From Aculops lycopersici (lineage: Eukaryota > Arthropoda > Arachnida > Trombidiformes > Eriophyidae), in the NCBI GenBank assembly GCA_015350385.1, contig WNKI01000002.1, positions 3,376,721 through 3,440,720 of the forward strand: a DNA stretch of 64,000 nt. Reading direction: 5' to 3'. The notes beneath the pieces are model-generated. The model did not search any database. It saw nothing but the letters and a program-made list of their open reading frames with translations, and was not told the origin of the DNA. Positions 13,401-22,552 of this stretch are shown piece by piece. Position 1 is the first letter of the stretch. Each line of letters opens with the position of its first letter. Made by a program: the position numbers and the translations under genes.

Positions 13401-16400
13401 ACACGAACCGCCGACGTTAAGAGAGAAAAAATCCTCTCTTAACGAATTGCTCGCAGGTGACCAATCTAAGCTAGCGGACTGGAATCAAGCTCGAGATGAG
13501 TTGCCACTGATAGGCGTTCTCTCAGTGGCCTTTTTGAAGTGTAACATGGTTAAAGGTGGACGGCAACTTTGCAGCTTCAGTTCTCTTGTACCGTGATCTC
13601 AGCCGATCAAGCAACCGGTCGACTGGCTAAGTGGCCAGTTCCCAACCGCAAGCTCATTATTTAAGCCTGTTTCTTCACTGTTACCTCACTCACTCCCTTT
13701 GCATTTTTGCAGAACTGTGAACTCTATCCTCACTCCTAAACCTGCAGTTCTACCACTTGCTTCGGCTAGTCCGTCGCAAGCCTCGACGATTTGCTTCCAG
13801 CTCACGAGCTGCTGGCAAGCCAGCCACCTGAGTTGCTTCGCGACGGTTGCAGGTATATCCCCGCCAGATGAGACGGGCGAGTTGTGAGCGTGAGTGTTTA
13901 GCATTGTTGGTGTTAAAGGCGGCGGCGGCGGTGGTGCCTATTCCATTGGAGTCTATTAATGGACAAGTTTTCTATCGTATGCCTTTTATTGTAGGAATAC
14001 AAACCCAACTGGCAAGCCAACAGGAATTGACTCGCCAGCAACATTATATAGGACAGCTGCAACTAACTCGAAGCGCGATACTAGAACTTCCATTGCGACG
14101 ATGCAGAGTGAGACTTTTCATCCGTCTATCTATCTAGTTTTCCACTGACAGCTTGAGAATCATGCGGCGGCCAATGATTTCGAAGCCTCTGCGAGTTTTC
14201 GCCTGCCTCACGCTAACTCGCAATGAGATGAACTCTCTGGAGTGGCAGCGCAACTTGATAAGCTAGTTCTTGCTAGCTTTTCCAACTTGCACCCTAGTTG
14301 AAATTTTCAAAAAGGTGGCCCAATCTATAAGCCACAAACGAGACTGACTTCCAATAAATCAACTGACCGCAGGTAATACTTTCCTGAGATTGGAATCATC
14401 ATACAGCTAACATTTCCTTTCCTGATTAGATTTTTAGTGGCTTGTGCCACTTTAATTGATAACGAGTAAAGGATCTCTTGTCTTCAAGTGAGAATCAATA
14501 ATTATTATAACAATGATGATATTGGAAAATGTGAGCATCTTGAGTGTGAGTTGAGGTTTAAAAAAAGCTGTCTATAATGATGTAATAAATGGAACCATGT
14601 TAACATGTGATTGACTCATGTCTCAATCGACATGACTTCAACCAGAAGAGATTATGCTAAAGTGTGATTAAATATGATATATTCTAGATTCATCTCCTCT
14701 TTCTCCGTTTCATCTCAATGTGTTGGGCCCATTTTATACTTGAACTCGTCGATGAACTTGATGGCGAGCTAGTTGTTTGTGCGTGGATATTATTTTTGCT
14801 TGACGAACCCGAAGCCTTTCCGCTATTATCTTCCAAATTCAATTTACCCACCAGCTTCTCAACGTCATCCTTTACTTCCATAATGCGCACAAACGATTGC
14901 ATTAGCTTGTCTGCACTGACAAACGGACTTAGCTTCTCAAACAAATAATTGCCCATTCCAACTAAATCGCCGCTCGTTAATTGAGCTCTCAATTTCTCTA
15001 TCTCTTCTAATTGCTCCTTTGTCAAACCACCGCTCACACCTCCCTTGGCAACCCGTGCGATTTTCCTAATCGCCGCCTCGGCCTCCCTGATCGAGCGCTT
15101 GCGCCGCCGTCGGCCCGCAACGGTGGCAGTGCCGGCCGGCGTGGCTGCCGGCGCTAGCAAGCCCATCTGAGTGGCACCAAACAGGTTGCCACCGTTGAAG
15201 AGCATTAGGAAGAGGAGGAAAAATGGACTGCCCAAGATGATGATTCCAAGTACCACAGCAACTGCAATGCAAGCAATCTCTCCAATTGTAATCCCGTGCT
15301 CCCATTTTGACATCATATGGTCATGCTCCTCATGATGATGGTGGTGGTCGCCGCCGCCGCTGCCACCACTACCTCCATCGTGTCCCTTGTGATGGGCGGG
15401 CATGTAGTGGTGATGGTAGTGTTTTTTGAATGTGGCACTGGGCATGTGGCCACTGCCGCTTCCATACGACGACACATCCGTCCAAGGCCACGACCAGCGG
15501 CTTCTGGGCACAGCGACCGAAGTCATGCCGCCATTGACGTCGCCACCGCCACCGAGAAATGAGTGGAAACTGGGCGACGAGTGGCCATAATGGCCGCTAC
15601 TACCACCACCACCACCAGTACCACCGAAACTGTCCGAGTCCATTGAATATGGGTAGTTGTTGAATAGCGGGGATGTGGACGAAGACACGAACGGTGCGCT
15701 TGCATAGCCTAAATGATCTGAGAAATTTCTCATTAGAGGCGATCCAGTTCCGGTGAAATAATTGTCATGCTCATGTTGTCCTGGGTAATCAGTTGGTTGT
15801 TGCATGCCATTGCCGCCACCACTTGTTGGCCCAAAATAATCGGAATCAACGCGGCTAGCGCCGTTGTGTCCGCCGCCGCCACTGCTAGACGAGCTGGGCG
15901 AGGCCAGGTAATAGGGCAAATTCATTTCACTCGCGCTGACACTTGGCGGCAACGATGAGCTGCGCATTCGGGCCATTGGTTGTGGAAGCATGCGACCTGT
16001 TGCTGCAATTTGCTGATGGTGATGCTGCTGCTGTTGTTTTTGGTAACCTTGATGTAGTGGCGGCAGGTAATCGGCGGCGCCATACTTTGGGTGGTTATCG
16101 CGTTCGCCGCTAGCGTCGCCAGTGGAGTCGATGACAATGTTGTTTCCGTAGACACCTGTTGGTGCCGAGCGTGCCATGGGTTGCATCGGCTGCTCGTCGG
16201 CCGCCAATTGCACTCCAGCATCACTTTGGCCAGTGCTACTTTCTCCGCCAGCTGATAGCGTGAACGGCGACCGCTGAGACGAGGTGGACAGGTAGGCGGT
16301 AGCATAAGGGGCAGTTGGGTCGCTGTTGCTGGCTTGTTGGCTCTGATGACCATTGCTGCTTGTTATTGGTGCCACACCCGACGACACGAGTGCTCTACCT

Positions 16401-19400
16401 AATATCTGCTGCTGCTGCTGGTGATTGTGGAACAGGCGATACTCAGGTCCACCAGTCAAGCTTGGCTTTAAAGGTTGAACAACAGTTAGCCCATCAAAGG
16501 GTTGCGAGTAGTTGCTTGTTAATTGTTGTTCGGCACCACTACCGCTTCCAGCATTGGTTAGCGAGTTTGCTTGCTGGCTTGCATCATTGCGAGCAAGTGC
16601 TGCTGGACTGTTCGAGCCACTTGTGGATCGCAATCTATATCGAGATCTTATCAATTTGCGCTTGCCATTGCCGTTGTTATGCGAGCGCACTACCGGCTTG
16701 TCTGTAGTCAGTATGGTGGCCTCTTGATTAGGTTGGCTGGAAATTGTCGAGTTCTCCCCATCCAAAGGCGTGTGGGAAGACTCGAACTTTTCTATCGCAA
16801 CTCGAATATCTGAATCCTCTTGTGCTGCATTGAAGTTGCTTGCAATTGATGGACTAGTTAGCGGGACTATTGGATCCACTGTGGAGCCACTTGTTGTTGA
16901 GCTATCATTGAAATCCAACTCTGTGAGGGTGTTATGATTGTCGTTATGTTCATAGCTAAAAACCACTGGACTGATGGCACTGGAAGTAGCTAGAAGTAAT
17001 AAAAATCCCTGTAGCTTAGAACGTCTTCTTACTTCGAACTTCAAACGTCTATCTCTATTGGATGGCTTCATCTTGTTCGACTGCTTGCTGTAATCAAATC
17101 TCTCTAGTTCTCTATCTCAAATTCTCAAAGATGATGTTTACTCAAACCGATTAGAAAACTAACTGAAAGATAAAATCTCCCGGCGACAAGTTTATATATG
17201 TACGTAAATGCGGTATCATGAAATAAGAGAGAGAGAGGATTGGATAAAACCTCGAAAGTTTTGAAGAAGTGAAAGCCTCGGGAGGGTATTGGTTGACAAT
17301 GAAATTGCTCAAAGGTTAACGCCTCCCACAAACCTCGGCGCTTTCACTCTTTTGATCCGAGATGGAATCGCAAGTTTCATTGTCAGCTTACCGTTAGCTT
17401 GCTTTCTCAATGAAATAAGTTAATCTCAATGTCAAATGTGTGTGTCTGTGTAAATATGTTACACCTGCGCCAAGAGGAGCTTGGGGTTCGATCGTGATGA
17501 AGCTGCTAGGAGAAAGTAGGCTAAATGAGAGCACCTCTTGACTAATCTTGTCCGTTTTGGTTCACTGATCAATTAGAACCCATAGGCAACTCTCTATGAT
17601 CTTTGATTTTGAGCCCAAGTCGACAAACCACCTTTTGACATTTGAATGAACGCCGAATGGCCGCACCCAACACTGCGACCAGTCTGCCTATCTGTCTGTC
17701 TCCCATCAGTTGGATTGGTTCTTTTTGAAAAGTCTTAGATTCGCTTGAACTCGACTGGTAAGATGGGCGTAGCCTGTTGACCATCATCATGTAACCACTT
17801 ACATTTCTCGTCCCGAGAAAGGTAAGTGGTTGATGCGAGAAAAGATTTCCAAGCAAAGAAAACCTCAAAAGATTTTCTCTCCACCTCTCGAGATATCGAT
17901 TTGATGGCGGGCTGTGGTCACAACAAATGTTTGTTACACTGCAAGTATTGCCACGCAAACTTGGATGTTGCCCCTTTAAAAGTTAAAGTAAAATTTGGGG
18001 CGTTGTCTGTCGCTGGCTGACTGTTTAGAAACTCAAATGAATATCCATTTAACAGGCAACAGGTTGCACGTTTGACTGACAGTCTGAATCACTGACTAGT
18101 TTTTCGTCATCATCGTCGTCGCTCTTTTGTGCGTTGCCTGACTTTTGATTCAACATCGAATTTGAAAACTTGAAAATTTCTCACACTTTTTGTAGTCGGT
18201 CACAAGCGGACGTGATTTCGATGGTTTTGTAGCTCATAGCTTTTTAGTGGTATTCGACCTCACCTGTGATAGTCAAATGAGAGCACGTTAACCTGAGCTC
18301 CCGGGGTTCACATCAGGCGCTCGACCCAAGCCTTGCAACTCAAAAATTGAATCTCCGATCAAGTTTACTTTCCCGAATATTGCTACAAATTTGTAGCTAA
18401 TTTGAATGAACGTAATCGGCGCTGCCGCTGCCAGATGCACATTGGACGTTCGAATACTACGAAATCTGCTGGTCGTCATCGTGGCGCGTGGGCGCCACAC
18501 TTCAGCTTTTGCTCACTTAACTCGAGCCGCCATCGGCGAGTTCCACCTGTTACACACTCGAAGGTTTAGCAATGGTCCAAGTTGCTGAACAGCCAACTGG
18601 CCAGCAAATTCAAACGCGCCGATGCCCTTCCGCTCGCTAGATTGAACATATTAATTAGTGGTTGCTCACTCGCCAGTGAGCCAGCCAGCCGGCCAGTCGC
18701 CTGGGCTTCGGTTAGAAGCGACCCACTTGGCTGCACTTGCCAGGTCACACCTTGGCTTTGGTTGAATGCAATTGCAATTGCATTTGAATCGTCGTCTTCG
18801 CGGTCGCGGGACTGGCTACGCAACTATCGCGACTGTAGCAGGTAGGAAAATTATACGTCCAGTGCCCACATCAGTGTTTGTGCATTCGACGCAATTCTAA
18901 TTTGCACTGCATATACCACACATATGCTGTCTCAGGCAAGTGGATTCGCTCGCCAGAGACTTCAGTCTGTCAGAAGGAAGGTGCGCAAATTTAATGCTTG
19001 GACTGCAAGTTTCGAAATGACGAGCTATGATCGGGCCGAACCAGACCAGACTAGACTAAACTGCCTCAATCTTTGAAGAAAAGAAGATTCACGACCAGGT
19101 AGCTGGAATGTTGTGGTCAATCGCTGCACATAATCTAGCGCATTCATCGCGCTCGGATATCCAACAAGAGAGACTCGTAGGGAAAATGCTCAACAATCAA
19201 TCATTCAGAGTCCATTCTTTTTGTTAGCCACTTTAATACACAGAAAAGAGATTTAATTCAATTGAGATCATCATTTCAACAGTCAATTAATCTCAGTCAC
19301 TCAATAGTGGGGTAAACTAGTCATATATCATAACAAACAAATAGACGTTAGCGCTCGAGTTTCTCGCAATCTGGTCACTTAATAGGTTCTTTTTGTTCAT

Positions 19401-22322
19401 CAGCCAAAACAAGCAAACATTTAGACCAAATCCTCGCTGGAATCTTCATATTCTATTTGTCTACCTCCTCTACTACCCGATACCAACCGACACAATTAGT
19501 CATAAGGTAACCGAAACTTTTAGTCTCTCTCTCTCTCTCTCTCACACACACTCTTCTTTGCTAGTCGATGTTGATTGCAAACAATCTACTCAACTAGTGG
19601 TTGCCTAGCCACCAAGGGAAACAAAACTGCCTCCGTCGTCATTGTCGTCGTCGTCGTGGCCGCGGCTCACGAGTCTTTTCAGTATCGACAAAAAGTTTGT
19701 AGAGTCACATTCAGTCGCAATAGGATTACTATCTTCACTACATTCTCCTAGGATTTACCAACTTCATCTCATCATCTCACGTCGTGTTAATTTTTATCGC
19801 TTGCAAGCATCTGGAGCACGCAACTCAGGTAAATCACCAGCTCTAACGAGCTCGCTAACTAACTACCTGATGCTGATACTGATGCTATTGCTGTTGCTGT
19901 TGTTGCGTAGTGTCAGCTGGCTGGCGGCCAGTCAAGAGGTAGAAAATTCCATCTCAATTGCCATCTAGCTTCAAATTGCTGGCACCTGAGGCTGCAAGAG
20001 ATTGGCTCGAACTCGAGGCATACGCTCACTTACAAGCAACGATTAAACACATGGCTCTTGGAATAAGGCATTGTTTTTGCTCTTGATGCGCTCACTCTTC
20101 TCGGAGCTGCATGCACTTGTTTCAATCGCCGTCGCCGCAGCAGTCATTTCATTCGAGCCTGATGGAGGCCAAAAAACGCACGACGGCGGCGTCTCCAAAT
20201 CTTAGCGACTCGGACCGTTCGAAGCTGACCTCAGAGCTTGGACTTTTTCAACGTCTGCTCGCTTGCCGAATCGGATAAAGCGGCAACCGAAAGATAACAT
20301 GAAAGAGAGTGAGTGAGAGAGTAGCTAGTAGTGAGATGGAGTCTTGTTTTGGCCGCAATCTTGGAAGTTGAAAACCAAATTCGAGTGCTCATTTGCGGCT
20401 ACGCTCATTTGATCAGTATAAACGATCACACCACTCAACATGAGGCGCAGCGGAAACTTGCCAGTATCATGACCAGTTTCAGCGGTCATCTAACTCGACT
20501 AAAATCCGATATATATATATATAATTTATATATGATATATGGTGCAAAATTAGTCATGCTCCTTGAGCGAATCTCTTTTTGTTGTGGAGAAAGAAGAAGA
20601 AGAAGAAGCAACAAGAGTCGTGAACTCGCTAGACTCTTACGCAATCTAGTTCAACTTTATCCACTAACACTAGCACTCGCACCACTGCCATCACCGAGCT
20701 AATTCGTCATCATTAAGTGGCGACGGGTGTTTGTATATGGTGTAGTATCTTAGGCTAGTTAAATCTCACTCAGCTATCACGTGTGATTTAGCCTCGGTGT
20801 GTTGAGTGATGAATTTAAATTGGGTACAGAGATATAAAATTAATTACACATAATATTGTGAACCACCAAAGGAGCAAGCCAACTGATAATTTGCCTTAGC
20901 GTGAAAATCTCCATCCATGACGGCGAACATGACTGCCGCTAATCAACACGAATTCGTCGTATCATCATCACCGCATCAGATTAGATCGCCTCTCAACTTT
21001 CCATTGCGAAGTTGTTCTTGTGCAACAAACCCACCGACCAACCAACCAACTGGCTGACTGAATGACTCTGATGAGATCTAGCTAATCAATCTTGTTGCTG
21101 TCATCTTGATGGCCACTACAACTACTACTGCCTCTGCTATTTCTGCTGCTTCTGCTGCTGGTGCAATAACTACACCACCAACAACTACTACTAGTACTAG
21201 CACAGCTCAAAACTAAACATCTCCATTAGAATCCTTGAATCTGTGCAAGTATCCTAACCACTCGGTGGATTTGTTCCACTTGCAGTTGTACGCAAGTAGA
21301 ATGTAAACTCGATAGGAAGCTGCTAATGCGCTAACCACAAGCGACGACAAAAACATAAGCCCCAAATTGATGAGCATGTCCTCTTCCATCTCGTGGCTGC
21401 TGCTTCCGCTTTTGCTGCTTCCGAACTTCATTCATTCCACTTAGCCTTAGACTCGTAGTTCATAAACTTCTGGCCTTGGCAACGAGTCGGCGAGCAACAA
21501 GTGGTAGCGGCTAGGGTAACTTTATGTCGACATGATAGTCGGCACGTTGTTTACATTTTGGCGCCAGGAGTTGCGAGAGTCGCCAAGTTTAGACACTTGG
21601 CTGAAGTTGTGTGAATTACTGACTGTCTGGCGCCAGAGGGTAAACAATGCCTGGCGCCAACGAGGACACTTGTCGCAAGCTGGCCACGTAAAGCCAGCCG
21701 GCCTAATGAGCCCATCCATTTGGATTAAAATTATTTATTGCATTATTGGCAAAGAGAACTTTCTTGCTCTCGAGGTTCACTCTCTTCATTGATAAATAAC
21801 AAATAGGAATAAAAATTACCAATCAAACTGGAAAAAAGTGAAAAGGAAAGTAACTTACCTAGCATCTTGCTTAGATCTGCGTTGTGCAAATCGGGATTCT
21901 CGTCGGCCAGCCGCTTGCGCTCCGCCTTTGCCCAGACCATGAACGCATTCATTGGCCTCCTGATTCGGTGGACAGCGGGAACCACGGCGTTGCCGTGATG
22001 CGGATGATGGTTGTGAGGGTGGCCATGAAGCTGGGGCATTAATGAATTCAATTGCATTATTTGAGGCGCGCCCATTTGCTGCTGCTGGAGGCCCATCTGT
22101 TGCTGCACAATCACCGATCTGCTATCCGGCACTTGGAGGACTTGCGCTTGGTGTTGGTTTTGCGTATGCTGGTGCTGTGGTTGTTGCTGCTGGATGGCTT
22201 GTGGCTGATTATAGTTGACAGTTTGGTTGCTGCTGTTGTTGTTGTTGCTATTAATGGTAGTGGTGGTGTTATTGTGCTGTGGTTGCTGTTGCGAGTGCTG
22301 GTCAGTGTTGTAGGCGACTATC

Positions 22323-22356
<34 letters not shown>

Positions 22357-22552
22357 GCTGATGATGATGATGATGCTGCTGCTGCAATTGCGGCGCCTGC
22401 ACCTGAGCTATAGGCGAGTGATAATTGATCATTGCGGCGCCAGGTGAATATTGCTGCTGATGTTGTTGATTATTGTGATGATATTGATGATGACTAATAG
22501 TTGAATTATTGATATTATCATTATTGATATTAGTATTGCTCATTGGATCCAT
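18..22552 (-). CDS. SoxF: SoxF-type HMG-box transcription factor (two exons seen, 3' end outside window)
   Basis: Sequence-specific DNA-binding factor of the Sox7/17/18 (SoxF) group, expected to act in the nucleus. Exon 1 is 21859-22552: ATG at 22552 in AAAATGG context, ending CTA-G before a GTAAGT donor. Exon 2 is 18-104: acceptor AATAG, first bases GT, ending GAC-T before GTAAGT. The junction restores a Gly codon, so the HMG box (from about residue 196) runs RIRRPMNAFMVWAKAERKRL, continues through NPDLHNADLSKMLG, crosses the splice site into KRWRGLTLQERRPFVEEAER, and reaches HMQD near residue 260. VEEAERLRVQHMQ is the SoxF signature as I know it. The first 195 residues are low complexity: Asn-rich, long Gln runs and a His run. 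Exon 3, which should complete the PNYKYRPRRRK tail and the transactivation domain, lies beyond position 1. The intron between the two exons contains another gene. Splice-site and family calls are firm; SoxF rather than another Sox group is very likely. Confidence 0.9.
2725..2773. repeat. Compound trinucleotide repeat (CGT)n-(AGC)n
   Basis: A run of CGT/GTC units passes directly into about eight AGC units. Microsatellite within SoxF intron 1. Confidence 0.9.
4418..4449. repeat. (TC)n microsatellite
   Basis: About 16 uninterrupted TC units in SoxF intron 1. On the other strand this is a GAGA tract. Confidence 0.95.
4884..4907. repeat. (GAC)n microsatellite
   Basis: Seven to eight GAC/ACG units in SoxF intron 1. 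Confidence 0.9.
5718..5742. repeat. (CGT)n microsatellite
   Basis: About eight TCG/CGT units in SoxF intron 1. It is the same repeat family as the tracts near 2.7, 29.5 and 56.8 kb. Confidence 0.9.
10924..10944. repeat. (TC)n microsatellite
   Basis: About ten TC units followed by a short TTTC run, in SoxF intron 1. Confidence 0.9.
13415..13444. repeat. Perfect 11-bp inverted repeat
   Basis: Arms CGTTAAGAGAG and CTCTCTTAACG are separated by 8 bases. It could form a small hairpin. It lies inside SoxF intron 1 with no gene attached. Confidence 0.8.
14690..17071 (-). CDS. Uncharacterised Ser/Gly/Gln-rich membrane or secreted protein (793 aa), nested in SoxF intron 1
   Basis: I do not recognise a named family. 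This is a single open frame of 793 codons, far longer than chance open frames here. The ATG at 17071 has AAGATGA context. The N-terminus has basic residues and then a hydrophobic stretch (LQGFLLLLATSSAISPVVFS, about 20-40), which looks like a signal peptide or signal anchor. Residues about 45-570 are low complexity: Ser/Asn/Gly/Gln-rich with Gln, His and Gly runs. A His/Asp-rich stretch (HHHHHEEHDHMM) directly precedes a strong transmembrane segment, GEIACIAVAVVLGIIILGSP and FFLLFLMLF, at about 592-626. After it come a dibasic/furin-like RRRRKRS (about 650) and a predicted helical, charged region to about 745, then a Ser-rich end with a basic MKRRKRR terminus. The conserved core is probably the TM plus the C-terminal helical part. 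I see no AATAAA on the coding strand close to the stop. A cuticle, matrix or surface role is only a guess. Confidence 0.8.
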   Translation of the reverse strand: MKPSNRDRRLKFEVRRRSKLQGFLLLLATSSAISPVVFSYEHNDNHNTLTELDFNDSSTTSGSTVDPIVPLTSPSIASNFNAAQEDSDIRVAIEKFESSHTPLDGENSTISSQPNQEATILTTDKPVVRSHNNGNGKRKLIRSRYRLRSTSGSNSPAALARNDASQQANSLTNAGSGSGAEQQLTSNYSQPFDGLTVVQPLKPSLTGGPEYRLFHNHQQQQQILGRALVSSGVAPITSSNGHQSQQASNSDPTAPYATAYLSTSSQRSPFTLSAGGESSTGQSDAGVQLAADEQPMQPMARSAPTGVYGNNIVIDSTGDASGERDNHPKYGAADYLPPLHQGYQKQQQQHHHQQIAATGRMLPQPMARMRSSSLPPSVSASEMNLPYYLASPSSSSSGGGGHNGASRVDSDYFGPTSGGGNGMQQPTDYPGQHEHDNYFTGTGSPLMRNFSDHLGYASAPFVSSSTSPLFNNYPYSMDSDSFGGTGGGGGSSGHYGHSSPSFHSFLGGGGDVNGGMTSVAVPRSRWSWPWTDVSSYGSGSGHMPSATFKKHYHHHYMPAHHKGHDGGSGGSGGGDHHHHHEEHDHMMSKWEHGITIGEIACIAVAVVLGIIILGSPFFLLFLMLFNGGNLFGATQMGLLAPAATPAGTATVAGRRRRKRSIREAEAAIRKIARVAKGGVSGGLTKEQLEEIEKLRAQLTSGDLVGMGNYLFEKLSPFVSADKLMQSFVRIMEVKDDVEKLVGKLNLEDNSGKASGSSSKNNIHAQTTSSPSSSSTSSSIKWAQHIEMKRRKRR
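17161..17198 (-). promoter_or_regulatory. TATA + Inr core promoter of the nested gene
   Basis: On the minus strand TATATAAA (plus 17191-17198) is followed by TCAGTT (plus 17161-17166), which matches the arthropod initiator TCAKTY. TATAAA begins 32 bases before the initiator A at 17164, the spacing expected for TATA/Inr promoters. This would give a 93-nt 5' UTR before the ATG at 17071. It supports independent transcription of the nested gene rather than a SoxF exon. Confidence 0.6.
17793..17831. repeat. 18-bp inverted repeat with 3-base loop
   Basis: The arms 17793-17810 and 17814-17831 pair with one mismatch around a TCC loop. Each strand of the palindrome carries a GTAAGT splice-donor-like word. 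The stem is too short for a typical microRNA precursor. It lies about 630 bp upstream of the predicted start site of the nested gene. Confidence 0.85.
19522..19552. repeat. (TC)n-(AC)n microsatellite
   Basis: About eleven TC units pass into a short AC run, in SoxF intron 1. Confidence 0.9.
20508..20543. repeat. AT-rich low-complexity tract
   Basis: Alternating AT dinucleotides with short interruptions, in SoxF intron 1. Confidence 0.85.
21213..21431 (-). CDS. Possible small one-pass membrane protein (72 aa) inside SoxF intron 1
   Basis: Short frame with an acidic/Ser-rich start, one hydrophobic stretch (INLGLMFLSSLVVSALAASY, about residues 22-41), then a Tyr/Trp/Lys-containing tail. Its composition is more protein-like than most short frames nearby, but I recognise no family and see no clear promoter, splice sites or polyA signal. 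It may be a chance frame. It lies on the same strand as SoxF and about 0.4 kb into the intron. Confidence 0.25.
   Translation of the reverse strand: MKFGSSKSGSSSHEMEEDMLINLGLMFLSSLVVSALAASYRVYILLAYNCKWNKSTEWLGYLHRFKDSNGDV
21547..21659. repeat. Inverted-repeat cluster with three TGGCGCCA palindromes
   Basis: The arms 21547-21567 and 21627-21647 are reverse complements at 18 of 21 positions. Each arm holds a forkhead-type TGTTTAC word and a TGGCGCCA palindrome. A second perfect hairpin (CCAAGT, 6-base loop, ACTTGG; 21583-21600) sits between the arms. A third TGGCGCCA follows at 21652-21659. The cluster lies 200-310 bp inside SoxF intron 1 from its donor. Confidence 0.85.
22075..22385. repeat. 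CAG/CAA and CAT repeats coding for Gln and His runs in SoxF exon 1
   Basis: The longest tract is TTG repeated about twelve times (22321-22358), read as CAA/CAG codons on the minus strand, next to GAT/ATG repeats read as His codons. These are coding microsatellites, likely length-variable. Confidence 0.85.

Larger units (their letters stand above)
105..14400 (-). other. SoxF intron 1, 3' part; no gene seen
   Basis: About 14 kb between SoxF exon 2 and the nested gene. All open frames here are short and have composition expected by chance; I recognise no protein family and no structural RNA. It contains CGT/AGC, TC and GAC microsatellites, several TTGCGCAA palindromes and a perfect 11-bp inverted repeat at 13415-13444. 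Regulatory content is plausible for a long intron of a developmental regulator, but it is not demonstrated. Confidence 0.6.
17200..21200 (-). other. SoxF intron 1, 5' part; no gene seen
   Basis: About 4 kb upstream of the nested gene and still inside the SoxF intron. No open frame here looks coding. It holds a strong hairpin (17793-17831), a TC/AC microsatellite (19522-19552) and an AT-rich tract (20508-20543). Confidence 0.6.

Noticed and set aside
15922..16353. 143-codon frame overlapping the nested gene
   Set aside because: Lies within the coding sequence of the 793-codon gene in another frame; composition follows from the real gene's repeats.
22052..22447. 131-codon Leu-rich plus-strand frame
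   Set aside because: Antisense of the CAG/CAA and CAT repeats in SoxF exon 1; poly-Leu is a repeat artefact.
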